A stretch of 17,865 nt of DNA, taken from NCBI GenBank assembly GCA_030038955.1, contig JASHQV010000381.1, positions 1 to 17,865 of the forward strand, written 5' to 3'. The translations under genes and the position numbers were made by a program. Numbering within the stretch: position 1 is the stretch's first letter; every line of letters starts with the position of its first letter. Below the pieces are notes generated by a model that worked only from the letters and a program-made list of their open reading frames with translations, was not told the DNA's origin and ran no database searches. Below are positions 1 to 6,868 of the stretch, in pieces. This DNA is from Solirubrobacteraceae bacterium (GTDB lineage Bacteria > Actinomycetota > Thermoleophilia > Solirubrobacterales > Solirubrobacteraceae).

Positions 1-679
1 CCGTGCCGGGCTGCGCCGCGGTTCCGTCGTAGCTGCCTGTCCCGGGCTGCCCGGCGTTGCCGCCGTTGCCGTCGCCGGGCGTGCCGTCGTCGCTGGCGTC
101 CGAGGCGCCGCCACCGCCCGCGGCCACGAGCAGGCGAGAATCCAGCGACGCGGTCTCGGAGCCCGCCGTGGGCGCCGCCACCGTACGCACGTCGGAGGCG
201 CCGCCACCGCCCCCGGCACCCCCTCCGGCGGCGACCTCAGTTCCCGTGTCGCCGCCGCCGTTCGCTCCGCCGGGCGCGACCGCGCCGGTCGCACTTGCGG
301 CGGCGCCGTTTCCGGCCACGTAGACGTACAGCGTCTGACCCGACGTGACGGGCAGCTCGGCGGACACCGTCGCGCCGAAGCCTCCGGTGCGATCGGGGAA
401 CGTGATATCGAGGGCGTCGGTCTTGCCGGGATCGTCGCCGCCCTGACCTCCGACTGCCTCAACGTGGATCGCCGTTATCCCCGAAGGGACCACGAACGTC
501 CCGGCGACGCCGGCGTTGGACGCGCTCTTGTAAGTACACGTCACGGTGTTGGCCGAGGCCGCATAAGTGCCCCCAGAACCACACGGGTTCGACGGTGCTG
601 CCGAAACCGGCAACGCCCACAATCCGACGCCGACCGCGATCGCGATCGGAGCCAGCAGCAAACGACAAATCGATCTCAT
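1..679 (-). CDS. Secreted glycine-rich protein, N-terminal part (runs off left edge)
   Basis: An open frame of 226 codons runs from an ATG at 679 to the window edge without a stop. Residues 1-28 look like a signal peptide: MRSICR, a hydrophobic stretch, then an Ala-rich cleavage region (PVSAAPS). The mature part reads as a Gly_rich-type domain: a beta-like segment (FVVPSGITAIHVEAVGGQGG), then a segment containing LPVTSGQTLYVYVAGNG, then runs of Gly and the GGGGASDVRT...LDSRLLVAAGGGG pattern typical of that family. Two cysteines near the mature N-terminus (Cys33, Cys48) could form a disulfide. A GGAG-rich Shine-Dalgarno lies just upstream of the ATG. The likely role is a cell-surface or extracellular structural/adhesive protein, but no enzymatic motif is visible and the C-terminus is missing. 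Family assignment rests on pattern recognition only. Confidence 0.82.
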   Translation of the reverse strand, partial: MRSICRLLLAPIAIAVGVGLWALPVSAAPSNPCGSGGTYAASANTVTCTYKSASNAGVAGTFVVPSGITAIHVEAVGGQGGDDPGKTDALDITFPDRTGGFGATVSAELPVTSGQTLYVYVAGNGAAASATGAVAPGGANGGGDTGTEVAAGGGAGGGGGASDVRTVAAPTAGSETASLDSRLLVAAGGGGASDASDDGTPGDGNGGNAGQPGTGSYDGTAAQPGT

Positions 680-838
680 TGCTCCGCTCCGTTCGGTCCG
701 AGCTCCCTTGGGCATCATCGCCGCGCTGCGCCGAGCTTCCCGGCGTCATCGCGCGCTGCGTTATGGCTGCGGCAGCGTACAGGCCCGCCCAGACGACACG
801 TGGTTCGTAGATTGGACCGTCAGGCCGGCAACGCGGCT
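680..838. other. Intergenic region upstream of the glycine-rich gene
   Basis: This 159-bp stretch holds the leader of the leftward glycine-rich gene, including its GGAG Shine-Dalgarno, and the downstream flank of the methyltransferase gene. Translations crossing it in other frames are Arg/Pro/Ala-rich and look non-coding. I see no clear terminator hairpin or RNA gene. Confidence 0.6.
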
Positions 839-1702
839 TCAGGCGTCGGCGGCCGCGACGATGCACCGACCGGAGAGCTTCAGCGACCCGTCCACGGCAG
901 TGAACTCGCTGACCCGCGCAGCCGCCTCGCTGATCAGCTCCTGGCGGGCGTCGCTGTTGAGCTCTCGCCAGAGCTGTCGGAACATGCCAGACAGGTCGAG
1001 GGTCTCGCCGATCCACTCGCGCACCGAGGCGTACTCACGGCTGACCGCAACCGTCTCCATCACCGGATCGACGAAGCCACCGTCGCCGAGCAGCTCGGCC
1101 AGCGCCCCCGGGGCCGACAGCGCAAACGGTCCGGGGCCGCCGGGCGGCGACGGGGCCGCCAGTCCGAGCGACACGGCGGCGCTGCCGGGAACGGTCATCG
1201 CTGGGTTGCGCTCGGCCGCGTCCCAGACCGCCACCACCAACCTGCCGCCGGGCTTCAGTACGCGCCGGCACTCGCTCACCGCGGCGGCTGGATCGAGCGC
1301 CAGCATCAGCCCCCAACGGCACAGGATCACGTCGACGTCGGCGGTCGGCAGGTCGATCCACTCGAGCTCCAGCTGCCTGAACTCGACGTTCCCAAGCCCG
1401 AGCTGCGCGGCCCGCTCGCGGGCGATCGCCAGCATCCCCTCGGCCCCGTCGCTGCAGATCAGCACGCCGCCCGGCGCGATCAGCTGGGCCGCCATGAAGC
1501 CGGTGTCGCCCGGCCCGGCGGCCAGCTCCAGGACCCGCTGCCCGGACCGCAGGTCGGCGTGCTGCAACATCCATGCCGACACGGGCATCGCCTGCTCGCG
1601 CATGTTGTCAGCCTGCCGTCCCCAGCCGGACGAGGATCGGTCCCAGCCAGCGCGCAGCTCGGCGCGGCGCTCGTCCGCGTCCTGGGCTGGACGATCAGGC
1701 AC
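839..1702 (-). CDS. Class I SAM-dependent methyltransferase (UbiE-like superfamily)
   Basis: This is a 287-aa protein with a GTG start at 1702, preceded by a GGAG-type Shine-Dalgarno. Motif I is VLELAAGPGDTGF (about residues 58-69) and binds S-adenosylmethionine. The acidic residue after strand 2 lies in LICSDGAEGM (81-90). The post-motif RRVLKPGGRLVVAVW (146-160) is typical of the Methyltransf_11/25 families. It lies 27 bp downstream of the MerR regulator on the same strand, so the two are probably one transcript. The substrate is unknown. The neighbouring men genes make demethylmenaquinone methylation (menG/ubiE) tempting, but the UbiE signature regions are not evident and the protein is longer than typical MenG. 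It may instead act on a small molecule under MerR control. Confidence 0.85.
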   Translation of the reverse strand: MPDRPAQDADERRAELRAGWDRSSSGWGRQADNMREQAMPVSAWMLQHADLRSGQRVLELAAGPGDTGFMAAQLIAPGGVLICSDGAEGMLAIARERAAQLGLGNVEFRQLELEWIDLPTADVDVILCRWGLMLALDPAAAVSECRRVLKPGGRLVVAVWDAAERNPAMTVPGSAAVSLGLAAPSPPGGPGPFALSAPGALAELLGDGGFVDPVMETVAVSREYASVREWIGETLDLSGMFRQLWRELNSDARQELISEAAARVSEFTAVDGSLKLSGRCIVAAADA

Positions 1703-1729
1703 GCGCCAGGCTCCACGTCCGCTGGTCGC

Positions 1730-2485
1730 TCACGCCGACCCGCTCCCGACCGTGACCTGCGCGAACGCGGCGCCGATCTGCTCGCGCATCCGCCGCTGGA
1801 ACACGGCCACCAACGCATCGGAAGCGAGCGGCAGCAGCCGTCGCGTCGCCTCGTCGAGCTCCGGCCAGCGCTCCGCCGGCATGTCGGCCGCTTGAAACGG
1901 CTGCCACACCTGGGTCACGAACAGCTCGACGAACGCATGCGCGAGATCATCGCAATGCCGCTGCAGCTGCTCGAACACGTCGAACGCCGCCCGCAGCTCG
2001 ACGCCCCGGCGGACCGCCTCCTCGGCGACCGCCAACAGCGACGGGCTCGGCACCTCGTAGATGCCTTCGCCGATCGGAACGAGCACGCCGAGCGCCTCGG
2101 CCCGGGCGAGCAGGTCAGGCGCGGCCCCGGCGCCGACGTGGAAGCGCCGCCCCAGCTCGGCGGCGGTCAGCCGTTCGGGCGGTTCCTCGGCCAGGTGCGT
2201 CAGCTCGGACTGGAAGCGCAGCAACCGCTCGGCCGCGCCCTCGCTGTCATCCATCAGCCGCTTGATCCCGCCGAGGTTGAAGCCCTCCCTCTGCAGCTCC
2301 TTGATCAGCTCGAGCTGGGCGACGTGCTCGGGGCCGTAGTAGCCGACGCGCACCCGTACCTCGGGCGGCGACAGCAGGCCACGGGCCTGGTGGGAGCGGA
2401 TGTTGCGGACGCTCATCCCAGACTTCGCCGCCAGCTGCTCGATCGTCAGCTGGTTGGGGGAGTCAGCGCCGTTGCGTGGGCCCAC
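1730..2485 (-). CDS. MerR-family transcriptional regulator
   Basis: This is a 251-aa protein with a GTG start at 2485. The start is somewhat uncertain because no strong Shine-Dalgarno is seen. Residues 13-80 form a MerR-type winged HTH: LTIEQLAAKSGMSVRNIRSHQARGL is the recognition helix region, the wing contains RVGYYGPEH, and HVAQLELIKELQREGFNLGGIKRLM leads into the dimerisation helix. The remaining 170 residues are a helical effector domain with a second small winged-helix-like segment (about 104-145). No Cys cluster for metal sensing and no known drug-binding fold is recognised. It precedes the methyltransferase gene and is followed upstream by a perfect inverted repeat at 2549-2591, which may be its own operator. 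The ligand is unknown. Confidence 0.88.
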   Translation of the reverse strand: MGPRNGADSPNQLTIEQLAAKSGMSVRNIRSHQARGLLSPPEVRVRVGYYGPEHVAQLELIKELQREGFNLGGIKRLMDDSEGAAERLLRFQSELTHLAEEPPERLTAAELGRRFHVGAGAAPDLLARAEALGVLVPIGEGIYEVPSPSLLAVAEEAVRRGVELRAAFDVFEQLQRHCDDLAHAFVELFVTQVWQPFQAADMPAERWPELDEATRRLLPLASDALVAVFQRRMREQIGAAFAQVTVGSGSA

Positions 2486-2548
2486 GGCAGCAGCATATCG
2501 TCGGTCGATGTCACGTCAGGCGGCGATACCGTCCTTGTGCAGTGTCTG

Positions 2549-2591
2549 GCGGGTCGAATATCGCCAGACATACTGGCGATATTCGACCCGC
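2549..2591. repeat. Perfect 19-bp inverted repeat between menE and the MerR gene
   Basis: The arms GCGGGTCGAATATCGCCAG (2549-2567) and CTGGCGATATTCGACCCGC (2573-2591) are exact reverse complements around a 5-nt spacer (ACATA). The repeat begins 10 bp beyond the menE stop and lies 64-106 bp upstream of the MerR start, both on the minus strand. A further partial half-site, GGCGATA, lies at 2522-2528. No T-run follows it in either direction. It could be a MerR operator or a U-tract-less terminator hairpin for menE. Confidence 0.85.
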
Positions 2592-2600
2592 GACCCACTT

Positions 2601-3869
2601 CTAGCCGAGCTCCCGCCTGAGCAGCTTCCCCGACGCAGTCCGGGGAACGTCCTCGGCGAACTCCACGTGCTTCGGGACCTTGAACCCCGCCAACCGCTCG
2701 GCGCACCAGCGGCGCAGCTCGTCGCCGGAGACGACGAAACCGCCGGCAAGCACCACGCGGGCGACGACCGCCTCCCCCCACTCCGGGTCGGGACGGGCGA
2801 ACACGCCGGCATCGGCCACGGCCGGGTGCTCGAGCAGCGCCGCCTCGACCTCGGCCGGGGCGACGTTCTCGCCGCCGCTGACGATCGTCTCGGCCTTGCG
2901 GCCGACGATCGTCAGCCGTCCGGCCGCATCCAGCGTCGCGAGGTCGCCGGTGTGCAGCCAGCCGTCAGCGCCCACCGCGCCCGGGGCGACGACCGGCCCG
3001 CGCACGAGCAGCTCGCCCTCCGAGGTGCTCGGCTCGCCCTCGGACGCCCGCGGCTCGCCCTCCGAGGTGGTCAGCTCCACGCCGGGCAGCGGCAGCCCGA
3101 ACGTCGCGATCTGCGAGCACGCCTCGGTCATCCCGTAGGTCGGCGCGACCGGGACGCCGGCGTCCGCCGCGCGCTCGAGCAGCGCCGGCGCGATCGGTCC
3201 GCCCCCGAGCAGCGCCCAGCGCAGCGTCGGCGGCTCCCGCAGGCCGGCGTCGAGCAGCCGCGACAGCATCGTCGGCACCAGCGAGACCAGCGTGATCCGG
3301 CGCGCCGGGTCGCTTAGCTCGCGCAGCACGGCGTCGGTGTCGAAGCGCTCGTGCAGCACAACCGTGGTCGCGTAGATCGCGGAGCGCAGCACGATCGAGA
3401 GGCCGCCGACGTGGGCCAGCGGCAGCGCGCACAGCCAGCGCTCGCGGAGGTCGAGGCCGAGCATCACGGCCGAGCCGAGCGCGTTCGCGTGCCAGTTGCC
3501 GTAGGTCAGCTCCACCGGCTTCGGCGCTGAAGTGGTCCCTGAGGTGTGCATCACGGTCGCGACGCCGGGGGCGCGCGTGGCCAGCGCGCTGGCCACGCGC
3601 GCCCGTCGCTCGGGCTCGCTCAACCGCGGGTCGAGCGGAACCGCGGCAGCGCCAAGCAGCACGCAGGCGTGCAGCTGCACGGCGAACTGCAGGCAGTCCT
3701 CGATCGCCAGCGGCACGCGATTGCCGGCGGCGACGCCGTCACGGCGCAGCGCCGCGGCGGCGGCCTCCGCGGCCGTCCACAGCTGCTCGTAGGTGAGCAC
3801 GGTGTCGCCAGCCTCGAGCGCGATCCGCTCAGGTCGCCGGGCGCGCGCCAGCTGCAGCCAGTTGGGCAT
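2601..3869 (-). CDS. menE: o-Succinylbenzoate-CoA ligase (MenE), acyl-adenylate-forming enzyme
   Basis: It activates o-succinylbenzoate with ATP and CoA to OSB-CoA. The ATG at 3869 gives 422 aa starting MPNWLQLARARRPERIALE, the usual ANL-family opening; the frame extends 22 codons further upstream to 3935 but that part overlaps the menB start and looks spurious. Motifs in order: phosphate loop TSGTTSAPK (109-117), YGMTEACSQI (A5), GWLHTGDL (A7), GRKAETIVSGGENVAPAEVE (A8 hinge), and PRTASGK with the catalytic lysine near the C-terminus. The P-loop Gly after the second Thr is Ser here. Residues about 266-286 are a threefold 7-aa repeat (SEGEP), and residues 89-101 lie over a 36-bp DNA palindrome. 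It diverges from menB across 25 bp and is probably leaderless. Confidence 0.93.
   Translation of the reverse strand: MPNWLQLARARRPERIALEAGDTVLTYEQLWTAAEAAAAALRRDGVAAGNRVPLAIEDCLQFAVQLHACVLLGAAAVPLDPRLSEPERRARVASALATRAPGVATVMHTSGTTSAPKPVELTYGNWHANALGSAVMLGLDLRERWLCALPLAHVGGLSIVLRSAIYATTVVLHERFDTDAVLRELSDPARRITLVSLVPTMLSRLLDAGLREPPTLRWALLGGGPIAPALLERAADAGVPVAPTYGMTEACSQIATFGLPLPGVELTTSEGEPRASEGEPSTSEGELLVRGPVVAPGAVGADGWLHTGDLATLDAAGRLTIVGRKAETIVSGGENVAPAEVEAALLEHPAVADAGVFARPDPEWGEAVVARVVLAGGFVVSGDELRRWCAERLAGFKVPKHVEFAEDVPRTASGKLLRRELG
3012..3074. repeat. 21-bp tandem repeat, 3 copies, inside menE
   Basis: Three units (3012-3032, 3033-3053, 3054-3074) each start CTCGCCCTC on the + strand and encode 7-residue blocks ending SEGEP/SEGEL in menE. 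Units 1 and 3 are nearly identical and unit 2 is more diverged. The period is a multiple of 3, so the frame is kept. It sits between motifs A5 and A7, a surface loop in this enzyme family. Confidence 0.85.
3569..3604. repeat. 36-bp perfect palindrome inside menE
   Basis: The 18-bp arm GGGCGCGCGTGGCCAGCG (3569-3586) is followed without spacer by its exact reverse complement CGCTGGCCACGCGCGCCC (3587-3604). It encodes the RARVASALATRAP segment of MenE just before the ATP-binding loop, a weakly conserved stretch. The function, if any, is unknown. Confidence 0.9.
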
Positions 3870-3894
3870 CCGCGAAACGGTAGTCTCAGCCTGC
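3870..3894. promoter_or_regulatory. Divergent menE/menB promoter with overlapping -10-like hexamers
   Basis: The whole gap between the two start codons is 25 bp. TAGTCT (3881-3886, +) lies 8 nt before the menB GTG, and TACCGT (3877-3882, -) lies 7 nt before the menE ATG. The two hexamers share the central TA at 3881-3882. Neither gene has a Shine-Dalgarno. Both match the TANNNT pattern of actinobacterial -10 elements, and the spacing suggests leaderless transcripts in both directions. I see no good -35 match. Confidence 0.5.
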
Positions 3895-4830
3895 GTGAGC
3901 ACGAGCTGGGAAGCCGCCGGCGAGTACGAGGACATCCGCTACGAGCTGTCGGCCGGCGGCGAGTGGCCGGCTGGGCAGCCACGGATCGCGAAGCTCACGA
4001 TCAACCGCCCGGAGGTGCGCAACGCGTTCCGTCCGGAGACCGTGATCGAGCTGTCGCGCGCGTTCGAGCAGGCGCGCGAGGACCCCGAGGTCGGCGTCAT
4101 CATCCTCACCGGCGAGGGGCCGCTGGCGTTCTGCTCGGGCGGCGACCAGCGCACGCGTAGTGCGCAGGGCGGCTACGTGACCGGCGCCGACCAGCCGGAC
4201 GACTTGCGCGCCGCCCAGCCCGGCGGGGCCGGAAGCGGAGCGAGCGGCAAGCGCGGGCAGGCCAGCCAGCAGACCGCCACCGGGCGCTTCCACGTGACCG
4301 ACCTGCATGTGCAGATGCGGCGGCTGCCGAAGCCGATCGTGGCGATGGTCGCCGGCTACGCGATCGGCGGCGGCCACGTGTTGCAGGTCGTCTGCGACCT
4401 GACGATCGCCGCCGACAACGCCCGCTTCGGCCAGACCGGACCGAAGGTGGGGAGCTTCGACGGCGGCTTCGGCGCGAGCCTGCTGGCGCGCCTGGTAGGC
4501 CCCAAGAAGGCCAAGGAGATCTGGTTCCTGTGCCGCCAGTACGACGCCCAGGAGGCGCTGCAGATGGGCCTCGTCAACACGGTTGTGCCGCTCGACCAGC
4601 TCGAGGCCGAGACCGTCAAGTGGTGCCGGGAGATGCTGCGATACTCGCCGTTCGCGCTGCGGATCCTGAAGGCATCGTTCAACGCCGAGGAGGATGGCCT
4701 CGCCGGGATCCAGCAGCTGGCCCACGACGCGAACCTGCTGTTCTACATGTCGGACGAGGCAGCCGAGGGACGGCAGGCATACCTGGAGAAGCGGACGCCG
4801 GACTTCTCCAAGTTCCCCCGCCGCGCCTGA
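3895..4830 (+). CDS. menB: 1,4-Dihydroxy-2-naphthoyl-CoA synthase (MenB)
   Basis: This crotonase-fold enzyme cyclises OSB-CoA to DHNA-CoA. The GTG at 3895 gives 311 aa; an in-frame opening at 3793 would overlap menE. Conserved MenB stretches include EDIRYE, ITINRPEVRNAFRP-like (INRPEVRNAFRPETV, 36-50), FCSGGDQ (79-85), PKPIVAMVAGYAIGGGHVL, CDLTIAADNARFGQTGPKVGSFDGG and EIWFLCRQYDAQEAL. Gly182 in QTGP corresponds to the bicarbonate-site glycine of E. coli-type MenB, not the Asp-type of mycobacteria. Residues about 97-130 are a Gly/Ala/Gln-rich insertion, absent from E. coli MenB (285 aa), at the flexible active-site loop. The stop TGA overlaps the menA ATG by one base (TGATG), so the two genes are likely translationally coupled. 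Confidence 0.96.
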   Translation: MSTSWEAAGEYEDIRYELSAGGEWPAGQPRIAKLTINRPEVRNAFRPETVIELSRAFEQAREDPEVGVIILTGEGPLAFCSGGDQRTRSAQGGYVTGADQPDDLRAAQPGGAGSGASGKRGQASQQTATGRFHVTDLHVQMRRLPKPIVAMVAGYAIGGGHVLQVVCDLTIAADNARFGQTGPKVGSFDGGFGASLLARLVGPKKAKEIWFLCRQYDAQEALQMGLVNTVVPLDQLEAETVKWCREMLRYSPFALRILKASFNAEEDGLAGIQQLAHDANLLFYMSDEAAEGRQAYLEKRTPDFSKFPRRA

Positions 4831-5732
4831 TGGCCGGCGGCACCCGGCCGAGCAGCGTCCGCATCTGGATGATGGCGGCGCGCCCGCGGACGCTGCCGAC
4901 CAGCATCGCCCCCGTGCTGGTCGGCAGCGCGCTGGCCGGCTACTTCCACGTGTTCCACCCGCTGCGATTCGTCGCCGCCCTGCTTGGCTCGATCTTCATC
5001 CAGGTCGGCACGAACCTTTCGAACGACTACTCCGACGCGCGCCGGGGCGCCGACACCGAGGACCGGCTCGGACCGGTGCGTGTCACCGCCGGCGGCCTCG
5101 TCCCGCCCCGCCAGGTGCTGATCGCCACCTACGCGACCTTTGGCCTGGCGGTGCTGTGCGGCGTCTACCTGATCGCCGTCGCCGGCTGGCAGCTGCTGCT
5201 GATCGGAGTCGCGTCGATCCTCGCCGGCGTGCTGTACACCGGTGGCCCCCGCCCGTACGGCTATGAGGGGCTGGGCGAGGTGTTCGTGTTCCTGTTCTTC
5301 GGCGTGGCGGCGGTGGCCGGCTCCTACTTCGCGCAGGTGCGGTCGTTCGACTGGGAGTCGTTCGCGCTGGCCGCGCCGGTGGGGCTGCTCGCCGCGGCGC
5401 TGTTGATCGTCAACAACACGCGCGACATCGAGTCCGATCGCCGGATCGGCAAGCGCACGCTGGCGGTCCGCCTCGGTCGCGAGGGCGCCCGCAGGCTGTA
5501 CGCCGCGACCCTGTACCTGGCCTACCCACTGACGCTGGTCGTGTGGGTGTTCGGGCCGTTGAAGCTATGGGTGGCGCTGCCGTGGCTGACGCTGCCGCTG
5601 GCCGTGCGCGTGATCGCGGTCGTGCGCACCCACAGCGACGGCCCCTCCCTGAACCGGGCGCTGGCGATCACCGGGCAGCTGCAGTTGAGCTTCTGCGTGC
5701 TGCTGGCGGCCGCGATGCTGCTGAGCCGGTGA
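4830..5732 (+). CDS. menA: 1,4-Dihydroxy-2-naphthoate polyprenyltransferase (MenA)
   Basis: This membrane UbiA-superfamily enzyme attaches the isoprenoid tail to DHNA, giving demethylmenaquinone. The protein is 300 aa from the ATG at 4830, which overlaps the menB stop. The first Asp-rich motif is NDYSDARRGAD (65-75), followed by RLGPVRVTAGGLVPP, the usual MenA context. The second is NNTRDIESD (195-203), then RRIGKRTLAVRLG. Several hydrophobic segments, for example around 90-118, 121-136, 151-168 and 178-195, fit a multi-pass protein. Its stop overlaps the menC start in GTGA, giving a tight menB-menA-menC unit. Confidence 0.95.
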   Translation: MAGGTRPSSVRIWMMAARPRTLPTSIAPVLVGSALAGYFHVFHPLRFVAALLGSIFIQVGTNLSNDYSDARRGADTEDRLGPVRVTAGGLVPPRQVLIATYATFGLAVLCGVYLIAVAGWQLLLIGVASILAGVLYTGGPRPYGYEGLGEVFVFLFFGVAAVAGSYFAQVRSFDWESFALAAPVGLLAAALLIVNNTRDIESDRRIGKRTLAVRLGREGARRLYAATLYLAYPLTLVVWVFGPLKLWVALPWLTLPLAVRVIAVVRTHSDGPSLNRALAITGQLQLSFCVLLAAAMLLSR

Positions 5733-6868
5733 GCGGGGCGCCGGAACGGGGGGCGGAGCCGGGGAGGCCGGACGGCCTCCCCGGCTCCGCCAACCTCGAG
5801 AGCTCAGCCCAGCTCGAGAGCTCAGCCCGGCTCGAGAGCTCAGCCCCGCTCGCGGGCTCCACCGCGCCCGCGGGCTCAGCCCGGCTCGAACTCGCGGTCG
5901 TCGAGGCGCGCCTCCGCGCCCCGCTGGCCTCGGCCCACGGAACGACCCACCTGAGACGGCTCGTGCGCGTCAAGCTGACCGCGCCGGACGGGGTCGCCGG
6001 CCACGGCGAGGCGGCGCCGCTGGCGTCCTACGACGGCGTCGACGTCGAGCAGGTGGTGGCCGAGCTGGAGCGCTGGCGCGCGGCGATCGAGGCGGGCGAC
6101 GGGCCGCCCGCGGATGGGCTCGCGGAGGCGCGCGCGGCCGTCGACCTCGCCCGCTGGGACCTGTGTGGGCGGCGCGCCGGTCAGCCGGTGTGGCGGCTGC
6201 TTGGCGGCAAGGCGGCACCGGTGCCTGTCAACGCAACGATCGGCGCCGAAGCACCCGAGCAGGCCGCCGCCCAGGCCTCAGAGGCCCGGGCGGCGGGATA
6301 TCCGTGCGTGAAGCTGAAGGTCGGCACCCCGGACGACCGCGAGCGCGTCCGCGCCGTCCGCGCGGCCGTGCCGGAGATCGCGATTCGGTTGGACGCCAAC
6401 GGCGCCTGGTCGGTCGACGGCGCGGTGGCGGCGCTCGACGCGCTCGCACCGCTCGGGATCGAGCTGTGCGAGGAGCCCGTGCACGGGGTGGCGGCGCTGG
6501 CCGCGGTGGCGGCGCGGACGCCGGTGCCGGTAGCGGCCGACGAGAGCGCGCGCGCGGTGCTCGCCGCGGGCCAGCGGGTGTGCGCATGCGTGTGCCTGAA
6601 GATCGCCGCGTCGGGCGGGATCTCGGGGCTGATCGACGATGCGCGCCGGGCGCGCGCGGCCGGCTACGACGTCTATCTGGCGTCGACGCTCGACGGGCCG
6701 CTGGGGATCGCCGCCGCCCTGCACGCGGCAGCGGCGGTCGCGCCCGACCGACCCTGCGGACTGGCGACGCTTGGCCGCTTCGATGCGCCCGACCCGCTGC
6801 CAGCGACGCGGGGCACGATCGCCGTCCCGGCTGGCCCCGGGCTGCTCAGTTGCCGCCAGTTTTCCTGA
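5729..6868 (+). CDS. menC: o-Succinylbenzoate synthase (MenC), enolase superfamily
   Basis: It dehydrates SHCHC to o-succinylbenzoate. The GTG at 5729 sits in GTGA overlapping the menA stop; no better start lies downstream before conserved sequence. The protein is 379 aa. Catalytic residues are placed as expected: KLK (Lys195, Lys197), metal ligands Asp222 (RLDANGAWS), Glu248 (CEEPV) and Asp271 (AADES), and Lys291 (CLKIAASGG) on the opposite face. The enzyme fold seems to begin near residue 53 (RLELAVVEARLRAPL). Residues 1-52 are an unusual low-complexity extension encoded by a 19-bp-arm hairpin (5752-5791) and five 18-bp repeats (5795-5884) giving LESSA-type blocks. Confidence 0.94.
   Translation: MSGAPERGAEPGRPDGLPGSANLESSAQLESSARLESSAPLAGSTAPAGSARLELAVVEARLRAPLASAHGTTHLRRLVRVKLTAPDGVAGHGEAAPLASYDGVDVEQVVAELERWRAAIEAGDGPPADGLAEARAAVDLARWDLCGRRAGQPVWRLLGGKAAPVPVNATIGAEAPEQAAAQASEARAAGYPCVKLKVGTPDDRERVRAVRAAVPEIAIRLDANGAWSVDGAVAALDALAPLGIELCEEPVHGVAALAAVAARTPVPVAADESARAVLAAGQRVCACVCLKIAASGGISGLIDDARRARAAGYDVYLASTLDGPLGIAAALHAAAAVAPDRPCGLATLGRFDAPDPLPATRGTIAVPAGPGLLSCRQFS
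5752..5791. repeat. Perfect 19-bp inverted repeat at the 5' end of menC
   Basis: The arm GGCGGAGCCGGGGAGGCCG (5752-5770) and its exact reverse complement CGGCCTCCCCGGCTCCGCC (5773-5791) are separated by GA. On RNA this would be a very stable hairpin starting 23 nt after the menC GTG and 20 nt after the menA stop. It could attenuate or pause transcription, or hinder translation, between menA and menC. No T-run follows. Confidence 0.9.
5795..5884. repeat. 18-bp tandem repeat, 5 copies, in menC N-terminal extension
   Basis: Units at 5795, 5813, 5831, 5849 and 5867 follow the pattern CTCGAGAGCTCAGCCC plus two variable bases; the first three differ only in those last bases, while units 4 and 5 are diverged to CGCGGGCTC forms. 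The units are in frame, encoding LESSAQ/LESSAR/LESSAP/LAGSTA/PAGSAR. They begin 3 bp after the inverted repeat at 5752-5791. Confidence 0.92.

Noticed and set aside
464..2620. 718-codon open frame on the + strand
   Set aside because: It is antisense to the methyltransferase and MerR genes; its translation is Arg/Pro/Gln-rich without recognisable motifs, as expected for a shadow frame in GC-rich DNA.
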